64,000 nt of DNA from Flavobacteriia bacterium (GCA_016183815.1 JACPDW010000020.1:1-64000); one strand, 5' to 3'; numbered from the stretch's first letter, positions 46,617 through 55,501 are shown. Program-made: numbers and translations. The notes: generated by a model not told the origin, from the letters alone.

Positions 46617-47885
46617 TTAAAGTAATTCCACTTTAATGGATTTAATCCTTTTTTTATCGGAAGATTCAACTGTAAGTTTGACATTATTAATGGTAATATA
46701 TTCTTTATTTCTTAATATTCTACCTTGATTTTCTACAATAAACCCTCCTAAAGTTTCAGCATCACCTTTAATCTTCTCAAAATCTTTTGGGTCGATATCA
46801 ATTACTTTATAAAAATCGATTAATAAAGTTCTTCCTTCAAAAACATATTCTTTTTCTGATTTCTTTTTGAAAGCAATATCTTCTTCGTCAAATTCATCGG
46901 TAATATCTCCAATGATTTCCTCTAAAATATCTTCTAAAGTAACTAAACCATTCACACCTCCATATTCATCAACAACAATGGCCATGTGCATTTTCTTATT
47001 TTGAAACTCTTTCAATAAATCATCTATTTTTTTATTTTCAGGAACAAAAAACGGTTTTCGAATCAAAAATCTCCAATCAAAATCATCTGATTCATGAATG
47101 TGAGGTAATAAATCTTTAATATAAAGAACACCTTCAATTTCATCAAGAGTTTTTTTATAAATAGGTATTCTAGAATATCCAGCATTTAAAATAAAATCTT
47201 TAATTTCATTGAAAGCAGAATTTAATTCAAATGCCTCTACTTCCATTCGTGATTTCATGATTTGTTTGACCTCTGTGTTACCAAATTTAACAATTCCTTC
47301 TAAAATTTTTTGTTCTTCAGAACCAGTATTTTCTTCTTTAGTTAAGGCAATAGCTTGTTCCAGTTCATCACTGGACAATTTAAAAGTTTTCTTTTTTGAA
47401 TATTTTTGAATCAAATTTGTTCCATTTGTTAAAAATTTACTCATCCATGAAATAGGAGGTAAATTATTTAATATATACAAAGGGTAAGCCATTTTTTTTG
47501 CTATTTTAAGCCCTTTTGCAGTTGCATAGACTTTTGGTAAAACTTCACCAAAAAGCAAAATAAAAAAGGTTATAACAACAATTTCAAAAAGGGTAATAAC
47601 GGTTTGGCTCCATTGAAAAGTTTTTGCATAAATATGTAATAACGAGCTAGAGATGATAACAATAGCAACATTAACAAAATTGTTTAAAATCAGCAATGTA
47701 GCTAATAAATCATGTGGTTTTTGTAATAATAAAAAAATATACTTAGAATTTTTAGAATTTTCATTTTTTAATTGCTCTTTATCTGAAGGGCTTAAAGAAA
47801 AAAAAGCATTTTCTGAGCTAGAAAAAACAGCGGATAAAAAAATTAAAACAATAATTAAAATAAAAAAAATTATATCTGATCCCAT
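46617..47885 (-). CDS. gldE: CNNM/CorC-family membrane protein, gliding-motility-associated GldE
   Basis: 422 residues: CNNM transmembrane domain with four helices (about 1-165; SAVFSSSENAFFSLSPSDKE), a CBS-domain pair (about 200-335; MAIVVDEYGGVNGLVTLEDI) and a C-terminal CorC/HlyC domain (about 345-420). Placement directly after mutY and ssb on the same strand is the classical flavobacterial position of GldE. It may transport or sense divalent cations and is linked to T9SS/gliding in F. johnsoniae. The gldD gene that normally follows is absent here. Confidence 0.87.
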   Translation of the reverse strand: MGSDIIFFILIIVLIFLSAVFSSSENAFFSLSPSDKEQLKNENSKNSKYIFLLLQKPHDLLATLLILNNFVNVAIVIISSSLLHIYAKTFQWSQTVITLFEIVVITFFILLFGEVLPKVYATAKGLKIAKKMAYPLYILNNLPPISWMSKFLTNGTNLIQKYSKKKTFKLSSDELEQAIALTKEENTGSEEQKILEGIVKFGNTEVKQIMKSRMEVEAFELNSAFNEIKDFILNAGYSRIPIYKKTLDEIEGVLYIKDLLPHIHESDDFDWRFLIRKPFFVPENKKIDDLLKEFQNKKMHMAIVVDEYGGVNGLVTLEDILEEIIGDITDEFDEEDIAFKKKSEKEYVFEGRTLLIDFYKVIDIDPKDFEKIKGDAETLGGFIVENQGRILRNKEYITINNVKLTVESSDKKRIKSIKVELL

Positions 47886-47891
47886 AATGAT

Positions 47892-48350
47892 TTAAAAGGG
47901 TAAATCATCTTCTTCCTCATCTTTGAGAAAATTATCCATTTTTTGGGGCAAAACTTGATTTTCAGGTTTTGGATAAATTGTTTTATTTTCTGTTGAATTT
48001 TTACTTTCACCATCTGGACGAGAAAGCATTACTAAGTCTTCAACAAGAACTTCAGTTATATACCTCACCTGCCCTTCTTTATCGGTATAATTTCTTGTTT
48101 TTAATTTCCCTTCCAAATAAATTTTTAAACCTTTTTTTAAATATTTTTCTGCAATTTCTGCCAAACCCCTCCATAAAACAATATTGTGCCAATCTGTATT
48201 TTCTCTTCTTTCTCCAGTTGATTTATCAATATATGTTTCTGAAGTAGCTAAAGTAAAACTTGCTAACACCACTCCATTATCTAATCTTCTGATTTCAGGA
48301 TCTTTTCCTAAATTTCCGACTAAAATCACTTTATTTACACTTCCTGCCAT
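47892..48350 (-). CDS. ssb: Single-stranded DNA-binding protein
   Basis: 152 residues. The OB-fold (about 1-110; VNKVILVGNLGKDPEIRRL, then TDWHNIVLWRGLAEIAEKYL and KGLKIYLEGKL) and the acidic C-terminal peptide ending DDLPF, which recruits repair and replication partners, are intact. It ends 6 bp before gldE starts. A -7 box sits just upstream. Confidence 0.96.
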   Translation of the reverse strand: MAGSVNKVILVGNLGKDPEIRRLDNGVVLASFTLATSETYIDKSTGERRENTDWHNIVLWRGLAEIAEKYLKKGLKIYLEGKLKTRNYTDKEGQVRYITEVLVEDLVMLSRPDGESKNSTENKTIYPKPENQVLPQKMDNFLKDEEEDDLPF

Positions 48351-48367
48351 TCAATTATTTATTTCAA

Positions 48368-48375
48368 CAAAGTTA
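48368..48375 (-). promoter_or_regulatory. Probable -7 box for ssb
   Basis: Minus-strand TAACTTTG matches TAnnTTTG, 17 bp before the ssb ATG, with a TTG 18 bp further upstream. It gives ssb-gldE-metH a promoter separate from mutY. Confidence 0.5.
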
Positions 48376-48384
48376 GTTTATTTT

Positions 48385-49452
48385 TTACAAATACAATCCA
48401 ATTTTTATCTGTTGAATAATCTCGTTCATCATTACAGGAAATGGATAATCGTCAATTTGGTTGATGAAAATTTGTTTAAATTTCTGATTATTTTTAAATT
48501 CTTTAGGAATAAAATCGTAAATAACAAAACGTGAAAAAATATTTTGATGAGTTAAAATATGTTTTTTATTAGTTATAACAAAATTGGGTTCTTTTGAATA
48601 TTTCAACTTGTTTTCCCTATAAAATTCACTTTTTTCAAAATCAGAAAGACTTTCCTCTTCACTCAATGGAAATTCAAATAGGTTTTGCCAAATATCTTTA
48701 ACAACTCTTTTAGAAATTATTAGCTGTTGGTTTTCTATAAAGACAAAATAGGTGAAATATCTATTTTTTTTAATTATATTTTTTTTTTTAACAGGAAATT
48801 GATCTATTTCATTATTCTTAAAAGAAATACATTGAGATTGAAAAACACAAATTCCACATTTCATCTGTTTAGGTGTGCAAATCAAAGCACCGTATTCCAT
48901 TATAGCTTGATTAAATATATTAGATTGATTTTTAGGTAGGTAATGAAGCAATAATTCATTAAATATTCTTAAACTTTTACTCGTATTTATCAATTCATTA
49001 ATTGACCATAATCTACTGATAAAACGATATACATTACCATCAATTAATACCACATTTTTATTAAAAGCAAAAGCCAAAATAGCTGAAGCTGTATAGGGTC
49101 CAATACCACTCAATTTAATCAAATCATTATAATTTTCAGGAAAACTACCTTGATAGAGTGAAACCAATTGTTTAGCACATAAATGTAAATTTTTAGCCCT
49201 AGAATAATATCCTAAACCTTGCCAAAGTTGATATATTTCGCTTTCTTCTGCCTTTGCTAAATCAAATATTGTTGGAAAATTATGGATGAATTTATAATAA
49301 TATGGAAGACCTTGTTGAACCCTTGTTTGTTGTAAAATTATTTCAGACAAAAGAATAAAATAAGGATTTTGGGTATGCCTCCAAGGTAAATCTCTTTTAT
49401 TTTCTTCATACCAATGAATAAGATTACTTGAAAAATCAAAATTTTTTAACAT
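48385..49452 (-). CDS. mutY: A/G-specific adenine DNA glycosylase
   Basis: Removes adenine opposite 8-oxoguanine. HhH-GPD domain with WYEENKRDLPWRHT, LSEIILQQTRVQ, LSGIGPYTASAI, VLIDGNVYRFISR; the 4Fe-4S cysteines lie in CTPKQMKCGICVFQSQC. A NUDIX-like C-terminal domain follows. The frame reaches a TTG at 49467, but a -7 box overlaps that region, so ATG 49452 (355 residues) is preferred. It is first in the mutY-ssb-gldE block. Confidence 0.94.
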   Translation of the reverse strand: MLKNFDFSSNLIHWYEENKRDLPWRHTQNPYFILLSEIILQQTRVQQGLPYYYKFIHNFPTIFDLAKAEESEIYQLWQGLGYYSRAKNLHLCAKQLVSLYQGSFPENYNDLIKLSGIGPYTASAILAFAFNKNVVLIDGNVYRFISRLWSINELINTSKSLRIFNELLLHYLPKNQSNIFNQAIMEYGALICTPKQMKCGICVFQSQCISFKNNEIDQFPVKKKNIIKKNRYFTYFVFIENQQLIISKRVVKDIWQNLFEFPLSEEESLSDFEKSEFYRENKLKYSKEPNFVITNKKHILTHQNIFSRFVIYDFIPKEFKNNQKFKQIFINQIDDYPFPVMMNEIIQQIKIGLYL

Positions 49453-49464
49453 ATAAAAAAATAA

Positions 49465-49472
49465 CAAAATTA
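49465..49472 (-). promoter_or_regulatory. Probable -7 box for mutY
   Basis: Minus-strand TAATTTTG, 12 bp before ATG 49452. It overlaps the alternative TTG start and so helps choose the start. Confidence 0.45.
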
Positions 49473-49629
49473 TTCAATTCTATTAAAATAGAATGTTAAA
49501 TGTAAATAAACCAAACGATTAAAGAACAAACTTATCTAATGCAAGAAACTATTAATCACAATAAATTAGGCATTTATATAATAATTTAAAAAAAAAGTAA
49601 TAATTATTATGTAATATGTTTTTAAATAG

Positions 49630-49637
49630 TAATTTTG
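49630..49637 (+). promoter_or_regulatory. Probable -7 box for the HU gene
   Basis: TAATTTTG, 32 bp before the HU ATG. Confidence 0.45.
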
Positions 49638-49669
49638 CCAAAAGAAATCAAATTTAAAACCATTAAGAT

Positions 49670-49960
49670 ATGACAAAAGCAGATATTGTAGCACGTATTG
49701 CATCAGAAACAGGACTTGATCGTACAGAAGTATTAAAAACAGTTGAAACATTTATGACAACTGTTAAATCTAGTATGGCGAAAGGTGATAACGTTTATTT
49801 AAGAGGATTTGGAAGTTTTATTGTGAAAAAAAGAGCTGAAAAAACAGGTAGAAATATTTCTAAAAAAACAACTATTGTAATTCCTGCTCACAATATACCT
49901 GCGTTTAAACCTTCAAAAGAATTTGTTGAAGAAATAAAATCAAATGTTAAAGTAAAATAA
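49670..49960 (+). CDS. HU-family DNA-binding protein
   Basis: 96 residues of the HU/IHF fold: MTKADIVARIASETGLDRTE (helices), NVYLRGFGSFIVKKRAEKTG and the basic arm RNISKKTTIVIPAHNIPAFK with the DNA-intercalating proline. It lies divergent from mutY and upstream of the RNase E/G gene, the normal flavobacterial order. A short terminator follows. Confidence 0.94.
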   Translation: MTKADIVARIASETGLDRTEVLKTVETFMTTVKSSMAKGDNVYLRGFGSFIVKKRAEKTGRNISKKTTIVIPAHNIPAFKPSKEFVEEIKSNVKVK

Positions 49961-49994
49961 TTCGAATTAGAAGTCAATATTAAAAAAAAATATT

Positions 49995-50002
49995 TATCTT
50001 TG
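49995..50002 (+). promoter_or_regulatory. -7 box for the mS38-like small ribosomal protein gene
   Basis: TATCTTTG, a very typical Bacteroidota -7 box. It sits immediately before, and overlaps in function with, the HU terminator hairpin at 50005-50033. Confidence 0.5.
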
Positions 50003-50004
50003 CA

Positions 50005-50033
50005 CTCCTATTTTATAATAGGAGTTTTTTTTT
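50005..50033 (+). terminator. Intrinsic terminator of the HU gene
   Basis: Arms CTCCTA (50005-50010) and TAGGAG (50019-50024) are followed by nine T's. Because the downstream -7 box ends at 50002, transcripts of the next gene should begin inside the left arm and escape the terminator. Confidence 0.75.
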
Positions 50034-50062
50034 GAAAAGTAATTAATTAAATACATTATATT

Positions 50063-50155
50063 ATGCCGAGTGGTAAAAAACGTAAAAGACATAAAATGGC
50101 TACGCACAAGCGTAAAAAAAGATTAAGAAAAAATCGCCATAAAAAGAAAAAATAG
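50063..50155 (+). CDS. Small basic ribosomal protein, AURKAIP1/COX24 (mS38)-like
   Basis: A 30-residue protein, MPSGKKRKRHKMATHKRKKR plus LRKNRHKKKK, about two thirds Lys/Arg/His. It matches the short Bacteroidota proteins carrying the AURKAIP1/COX24 domain, homologous to mitochondrial small-subunit protein mS38. It probably binds 16S rRNA. It has its own -7 box and lies between HU and RNase E/G, a conserved position. It is easily missed because of its length. Confidence 0.82.
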   Translation: MPSGKKRKRHKMATHKRKKRLRKNRHKKKK

Positions 50156-50265
50156 TTTTTCATTTTAAAAATATAGATTAAATCATTGAAATAGTCTATA
50201 AGTTATTAAATAAGTGTAAGTAATTTTATTACATTTATTTTTTTCATTAACCAAATTGATCATTT

Positions 50266-51813
50266 GTGAGTTTAGAACTAGTAGTAGATTCCAGAGCAAA
50301 CGGTATTTGGTTGGCTTTATTGCGTGATGGCAAGCTTATTGAGTTACACGAAGAACAGGGAGGATCAGATTTTTCAGTTGGAGACGTGTACCTTGGGAAA
50401 GTAAGAAAAATTGTACCCAGTTTAAATGCAGCTTTTGTTGATGTTGGTTACGAAAAAGACGCTTTTTTACATTATTTAGATTTAGGTCCTCAATTTGCTT
50501 CTCACCATAAATTCACCAAAGATACACTGCATAAGAAACAAAATGTTTCTGATTTGCAATACTTTAAATTAGAAAAAGACATTGTTAAGGATGGTAAAAT
50601 GGATGATGTTCTGTCATCAAACCAATCCATCTTAGTTCAAGTTGCCAAAGAACCAATTTCTAGCAAAGGTCCTCGCTTAAGTGCTGAGGTCACTTTAGCG
50701 GGTAGATATTTAGTTTTAGTTCCTTTTTCGGACAAAATTTCTATATCTCAAAAAATTAAGAATCCTGAAGAAAGAGAAAGGTTAAGAACCCAGCTTGATG
50801 CCATTAAACCCAAAAATTTCGGGGTAATTATTCGTACTGTAGCTGAAAATAAGAAGGTTAGTCAAATTGATCAAGATTTAAAAAATCTAGTTGAAAAATG
50901 GAAAACCTTACATAATAATCTTAAAACTGCAACACCACCACAAAGAATTTTAGGCGAAATCGACAAAACATCTTCTATTCTTCGAGATATGTTAAATAGT
51001 GATTTCTCAAATATTCACGTCAACGATGCTCAATTAACTGATGAAATAAGAGAATTTGTTTGTTCCATTGCTCCTGAAAGAGAAAAAATTGTTAAAAATT
51101 ACGATGGCAAAATAGATATATTTGAAAAATTTGGAATTAGTAAACAAATTAAAGCATTGTTTGGTAAAAAAGTTCCTCTTCCTTCTGGAGGATATTTAAT
51201 TATTGAGCATACAGAAGCAATGCATGTTATAGATGTCAATAGTGGTAATCGTAAAGGTTCAGAAGGTCAAGAATTTAATGCTTTAACAACCAATCTTGAA
51301 GCAGCAGAAGAAATAGCAAGAGTGTTACAATTACGTGATATGGGTGGAATTATCTGTGTTGATTTCATCGATATGCACGAAAAGGAAAACAATCGCATGT
51401 TGTATGAAAAAATGAAAGATTTCATGAAACATGATCGTGCAAAACACAATATTTTAGCTCCTTCTAAGTTTGGTATAATTGAAATTACACGACAACGTGT
51501 AAAACCTGAAACAGAAATAGTCACCAACGAAACTTGTCCAACTTGTAATGGAACAGGAGAAATTGAAGCTTCTATTTTATTTGCTGAGGAAATAGAATCA
51601 AATTTGAATTATCTTCTTTTTGATAAAAAAGAAAAAAAGGTTGCATTATTAGTTCATCCATATTTAGAGGCCTTTTTCAAAAAAGGAATTATATCTAAAC
51701 AATTAAAATGGTGGCTTAAATATAAAAAATGGATTCCTGTAAGAGGAATGTCTGCTCATCATTTACTTGAATATTCTTTTATAAATGGTGATAACGAAGA
51801 GATAAGTATTTAA
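50266..51813 (+). CDS. rng: Ribonuclease E/G family endoribonuclease
   Basis: 515 residues beginning with GTG. S1-like RNA-binding domain (about 35-125; GDVYLGKVRKIVPSLNAAFV, then DVGYEKDAFLHYLDL), the catalytic DNase I-like domain with VIDVNSGNRKG and CVDFIDMHE (metal aspartates), and the zinc-link CPTCNGTG (about 425). It processes rRNA and decays mRNA. The family is named Rne/Rng and the length fits RNase G. Confidence 0.92.
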   Translation: MSLELVVDSRANGIWLALLRDGKLIELHEEQGGSDFSVGDVYLGKVRKIVPSLNAAFVDVGYEKDAFLHYLDLGPQFASHHKFTKDTLHKKQNVSDLQYFKLEKDIVKDGKMDDVLSSNQSILVQVAKEPISSKGPRLSAEVTLAGRYLVLVPFSDKISISQKIKNPEERERLRTQLDAIKPKNFGVIIRTVAENKKVSQIDQDLKNLVEKWKTLHNNLKTATPPQRILGEIDKTSSILRDMLNSDFSNIHVNDAQLTDEIREFVCSIAPEREKIVKNYDGKIDIFEKFGISKQIKALFGKKVPLPSGGYLIIEHTEAMHVIDVNSGNRKGSEGQEFNALTTNLEAAEEIARVLQLRDMGGIICVDFIDMHEKENNRMLYEKMKDFMKHDRAKHNILAPSKFGIIEITRQRVKPETEIVTNETCPTCNGTGEIEASILFAEEIESNLNYLLFDKKEKKVALLVHPYLEAFFKKGIISKQLKWWLKYKKWIPVRGMSAHHLLEYSFINGDNEEISI

Positions 51814-51825
51814 ATTACTTTTAAG

Positions 51826-52305
51826 ATGAATACTCTTCTCAATTATGAAGAAGTCAAATTAAAAATGGAAAAATGGTGCGTTTATCAAGAGAGATGCATC
51901 TTTGATTTCAATACAAAAATTAAATCTTTCTCGCTGAAAGAAAATGAAATAAAAAATCTTCTTCAACACCTATTAAACCATAAATTCATTGATGAAATCA
52001 GATATGTTGAAGCCATTATCTCTGGTAAAAAAACTCAAAAAAAATGGGGTAAAAATAAAATTGTCTATTTTTTAAAGAGTAAAAACATTTCTATCAAGCA
52101 ATTTGAAAAGCTAATCAATAATATTGTTGATGAAAATTATCATCAAAATTTACATAAATTAATGATTATAAAATGGAACTCTTTTAAAGACAAATATTCT
52201 GTTTTTGAAAGAAAATCAAAACTCTTTAATTATCTTTTGTCTAAAGGTTATACTTCAGATCAAATTCAAGAAGCACTGTCAAAATACCAAAAAGAAATTT
52301 TATAA
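51826..52305 (+). CDS. recX: Regulatory protein RecX
   Basis: 159 residues of three-helix RecX repeats: a first repeat at about 15-55 (LSCK-like KLKMEKWCVYQERCIFDF), HKFIDEIRYVEAIISGKKTQ in the second, and a C-terminal repeat KLFNYLLSKGYTSDQIQEAL. RecX modulates RecA filament activity. recA is not in the window. It lies 12 bp after rng on the same strand and is probably co-transcribed. Confidence 0.85.
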   Translation: MNTLLNYEEVKLKMEKWCVYQERCIFDFNTKIKSFSLKENEIKNLLQHLLNHKFIDEIRYVEAIISGKKTQKKWGKNKIVYFLKSKNISIKQFEKLINNIVDENYHQNLHKLMIIKWNSFKDKYSVFERKSKLFNYLLSKGYTSDQIQEALSKYQKEIL

Positions 52306-52417
52306 TCTCATCTTTTTTACTATTTTAAAATATTTTGAACATTTAATAAAAGTGTACATTTTTGTAAAAAACATTCAAAAAAAAAATACTTAAATCCATA
52401 TTATATAGAATAACTTA

Positions 52418-52425
52418 TATCTTTG
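52418..52425 (+). promoter_or_regulatory. Probable -7 box for the glycosyltransferase operon
   Basis: TATCTTTG in the 178-bp gap before the GT2 gene, giving a leader of about 55 nt. Confidence 0.45.
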
Positions 52426-52483
52426 TATTTCATTTTATTTTTTTTGGAAACTATTATTAATTATAATATAAATCAAGTTTAAT

Positions 52484-53422
52484 ATGGATGTTTCCATTAT
52501 TGTTCCTTTATTGAATGAAGATGAATCACTAGAAGAATTGTTTTTATGGATTAAAGATGTCATGAATAATAACAACTTTATTTTTGAAGTAATTTTTATT
52601 GATGATGGCAGTAAAGACAAATCATGGTCAGTAATTGAATCTTTAAAAGCAAAATATCCAGAAGTAAAGGGGATTAAATTTCAAAGAAATTATGGCAAAT
52701 CCGCTGCTTTACAAGTTGGTTTTGAGATGGCAAAAGGAGACTTTGTTGCTACTATGGATGCCGATTTACAAGACAGTCCCGAAGAGGTTCCTGAAATGAT
52801 AGAATTAATCAAATCTAAGGGATTGGATTTAGTTTCTGGCTGGAAAAAAAAGAGATTTGACCCTTTATCAAAAACTATTCCTACCAAATTATACAATTGG
52901 ACAGCAAGAAAAATTACTGGTATAACCCTACACGATTTTAATTGTGGAATAAAAACTTATCGTTCGGAAGTGGTCAAAAGTATTGAATTATATGGAGATA
53001 TGCACCGTTACATCCCTGTTTTAGCAAAATATGCTGGATTTAATCAAATTGGAGAAAAGGAAGTCAAACACCAAGCTCGAAAATACGGCAAAAGTAAATT
53101 TGGAATGAATCGCTTCGTCAATGGCCCATTAGATTTAATGACTGTCTTTTTTATGGGTAAATTTGGAAAAAAACCAATGCACTTTTTCGGCGTTTGGGGG
53201 ATATTGATGTTTTTAATTGGCTTTTCATTATTTTTATTTCTAACTATTGACAAACTTTTTATTGACACAAATGCAAAACTTTTAGCCGAAAGAACTGAGT
53301 TTTTTATCGCACTAACTTGTATGCTTTTAGGAGTTCAATTTTTTTTAACAGGTTTTTTAGCTGAAATGATTGGACGTAATTCAGGTACAAGAAATCATTA
53401 TCTAATCGAAAAAACTATTTAA
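52484..53422 (+). CDS. Family 2 glycosyltransferase, polyprenyl-phosphate type
   Basis: 312 residues. GT-A domain with VSIIVPLLNEDESLEEL, FIDDGSKDKSWSVIE, MDADLQDSPEEVPEM and HQARKYGKSKFG, as in DPM1/ArnC-like enzymes that load a sugar onto undecaprenyl phosphate. Two C-terminal membrane helices (about 220-245 and 260-295) anchor it. First gene of an operon whose next gene overlaps it by one base (TAATG). The sugar is unknown. Confidence 0.88.
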   Translation: MDVSIIVPLLNEDESLEELFLWIKDVMNNNNFIFEVIFIDDGSKDKSWSVIESLKAKYPEVKGIKFQRNYGKSAALQVGFEMAKGDFVATMDADLQDSPEEVPEMIELIKSKGLDLVSGWKKKRFDPLSKTIPTKLYNWTARKITGITLHDFNCGIKTYRSEVVKSIELYGDMHRYIPVLAKYAGFNQIGEKEVKHQARKYGKSKFGMNRFVNGPLDLMTVFFMGKFGKKPMHFFGVWGILMFLIGFSLFLFLTIDKLFIDTNAKLLAERTEFFIALTCMLLGVQFFLTGFLAEMIGRNSGTRNHYLIEKTI

Positions 53423-53979
53423 TGTTTTTTGAAGAAATAAACAATACATGGACTTTATTTTTAGACAGAGACGGAGTAATTAACAAACGAATTATTGATG
53501 GTTATGTTTTAAATAAAGATCAATTTGAATTTATTGAAGGAGTTTTTGAAGCTCTTGTTTTTTTAAAACCACTTTTTTTTAAAATTATTATTGTTACAAA
53601 CCAACAATGTATTGGCAAAAAATTGATTAATGAACGTAACTTATTTGAAATTCATCGTTATATGTGTGATGAAATAGAAAAAATGGGTGGAAAAATTGAT
53701 AATTGTTATTTTGCTCCTGAAGTAAAAAATGTTTTCCCTAATACAAGGAAACCTAATCCTGATATGGCAATTCAGGCAAAAAAAGATTTTCCTAGTATTG
53801 ATTTTAATAAATCAATTATGATTGGTGACACCGATACAGATATTTTATTTGGTAAAAAATTAGGAATGAAAACGGTACGAATTTTGGAAATTGACCCGAT
53901 TGGAATTGAAGCCGATTTAACCGTAAAAAATCTTATTGAATTTGTTAATTTATGGAAAAAAAATCAATCGTACTTATAA
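53422..53979 (+). CDS. HAD-IIIA phosphatase (GmhB/HisB-N-like)
   Basis: 185 residues. FLDRDGVINKRI (nucleophile Asp15, acid Asp17), IIIVTNQQCIGKKLI (motif II), RKPNPDM (motif III lysine) and MIGDTDTDILFGKKLG (motif IV) define the HAD-IIIA family that includes heptose-1,7-bisphosphate 7-phosphatase and histidinol phosphatase. The neighbour GT2 favours a sugar phosphate. Zinc-binding cysteines of GmhB are not obvious. Confidence 0.85.
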   Translation: MFFEEINNTWTLFLDRDGVINKRIIDGYVLNKDQFEFIEGVFEALVFLKPLFFKIIIVTNQQCIGKKLINERNLFEIHRYMCDEIEKMGGKIDNCYFAPEVKNVFPNTRKPNPDMAIQAKKDFPSIDFNKSIMIGDTDTDILFGKKLGMKTVRILEIDPIGIEADLTVKNLIEFVNLWKKNQSYL

Positions 53980-54716
53980 TTTTTATTTTAGTTACCTTTA
54001 TTTTCTGTGCTCAACCTATCAATCAATTAGATGAAAAAGGGAAAAAACAAGGTGTTTGGAAAGTAAATTATCCTAAAAGTAAAGCATTTATTTATGTTGG
54101 CGAGTTTAAAGACGATGTCCCTATTGGAACTTTTACATATTATTACCCTTCAACAAAAACTAAAGCTCAAATAGTCCACGACAAAAAAGGTGTTCGTTCA
54201 GTTGCAGTTTTTTATCATGAAAATGGAGCAATTATGTCAAAAGGAATTTATAAAAATCAAAAAAAAGACAGTATTTGGCTTAATTATGGTCCAAGTGGGA
54301 GAATTAGTTTTAAAGAAAATTACATCAATGGAAAATTACATGGACAAAAAATAATTTATTATGTACCAGAGGATCCAAACGACAACAGTAAAAATATTGC
54401 CAGAATTGAAAATTATCAAAACGATGCTTTACATGGAGAAGTAAAAGAATTTTTTGATTTTGGTGTTGTAAAATTAACTGGTAAATATGTTAATGGTAAA
54501 AAAGAAGGGAAATTTATAACCAATCACATCAATGGCAAACCTATGTCCATCGAACTTTATAAAAATGGTGTGAAACATGGTTTTTCAATAGGTTATGATG
54601 AAAATGGAAAAGAATTGGGAAGAAGATATTACAAAAATGGAAAAGAACTGATTGAAAAAGAATTAGATTCTTGGCTAAATTATTGCAAACAAAATGGAAT
54701 AAGTCCAAATGATTAA
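53952..54716 (+). CDS. Exported MORN-variant repeat protein
   Basis: 254 residues with a signal peptide (SIVLIIFILVTFIFC, 5-19) followed by repeats of the type 'NGxxxGxW / NGKxHG' (EKGKKQGVWKVNY, ENGAIMSKGIYKN, INGKLHGQKIIYY, VNGKKEGKF, KNGVKHGFSIGYDENGK). This is the MORN_2/YwqK-like variant common in Bacteroidota, and its function is not established. It overlaps the HAD gene by 28 bp and the transpeptidase by 8 bp. Confidence 0.82.
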   Translation: MEKKSIVLIIFILVTFIFCAQPINQLDEKGKKQGVWKVNYPKSKAFIYVGEFKDDVPIGTFTYYYPSTKTKAQIVHDKKGVRSVAVFYHENGAIMSKGIYKNQKKDSIWLNYGPSGRISFKENYINGKLHGQKIIYYVPEDPNDNSKNIARIENYQNDALHGEVKEFFDFGVVKLTGKYVNGKKEGKFITNHINGKPMSIELYKNGVKHGFSIGYDENGKELGRRYYKNGKELIEKELDSWLNYCKQNGISPND

Positions 54717-55491
54717 TGTTAAAAAAAATATTTTTCTTTTTTCTATCATTTTGATATTGATTAATTTCTCATTCGTTAGTTCATCCTTCAAACAAGAAAA
54801 TAGTTTTTTAACTCAACAACAAAAGTTTGAAAGAGTCAAACTAGCCATAAAAGAAAAAAAACCAAAAATTATTACTGAATTAAAACAAAAAGGTTTATTA
54901 ATAAACAATTTTCATTTATTATTTATTGCTTATAAAGAAGAAGGATTTATAGAACTGTGGGTTAAAAATAAAAAAGAAAAAGAGTTTTTTTTAATGAAAG
55001 AGTATCCTATATGTTCAAAGTCTGGAGTTTTAGGCCCAAAAAGAGGAGAGGGAGATTTTCAAGTTCCAGAAGGTTTTTATCACATTAATCGATTCAATCC
55101 AACTAGTCAGTTTTACCTCTCTTTAGGTATTAATTACCCTAATCAATCGGATCGAATAATAATTGGAAACAAACCAACAGGAGGGGATATTTTTATTCAT
55201 GGTTCTTGTGTAACAATTGGCTGTTTACCAATGACAGATGATTTAATTAAAGAAATTTATTTGTTTTCTGTTTATGCAAAAAATAACGGTCAAAATAAAA
55301 TTCCCATATATATTTTTCCCTATAAGATGAATGAAACTAATTATTCTAATTTATCGAATAAATATCAATCAAACAAAGAGTTGCTTCGTTTTTGGTCAAA
55401 CATTAAGAAAGGTTACGACAAGTTTTATTCAGATAAAAAGGAAATCAAATTCACTATAAACGAAAAGGGTGAATATGTTTTTGATATTTAA
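54709..55491 (+). CDS. L,D-transpeptidase (YkuD family, YafK-like)
   Basis: 260 residues: an N-terminal membrane/signal helix (about 5-27), then a YkuD catalytic domain with PEGFYHINRFNP, IFIHGSCVTIGCLPM. The likely catalytic pair is His164 and Cys172. It would cross-link or trim peptidoglycan peptides in the periplasm. It is last in the GT2-HAD-MORN-Ldt operon, suggesting an envelope role for the set. Confidence 0.88.
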   Translation: MINVKKNIFLFSIILILINFSFVSSSFKQENSFLTQQQKFERVKLAIKEKKPKIITELKQKGLLINNFHLLFIAYKEEGFIELWVKNKKEKEFFLMKEYPICSKSGVLGPKRGEGDFQVPEGFYHINRFNPTSQFYLSLGINYPNQSDRIIIGNKPTGGDIFIHGSCVTIGCLPMTDDLIKEIYLFSVYAKNNGQNKIPIYIFPYKMNETNYSNLSNKYQSNKELLRFWSNIKKGYDKFYSDKKEIKFTINEKGEYVFDI

Positions 55492-55501
55492 TTCACTATT
55501 A

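Noticed and set aside
49566-49751. A 61-codon minus-strand ORF across the HU promoter
   Set aside because: Composition is Leu/Tyr/Phe-rich from AT-rich DNA, it overlaps the HU start antisense, and it has no recognisable motif.
50005-50033. Hairpin as a transcription attenuator of the mS38-like gene
   Set aside because: The -7 box ends at 50002, so transcripts should begin within the left arm and not contain the full hairpin. It fits better as the HU terminator.
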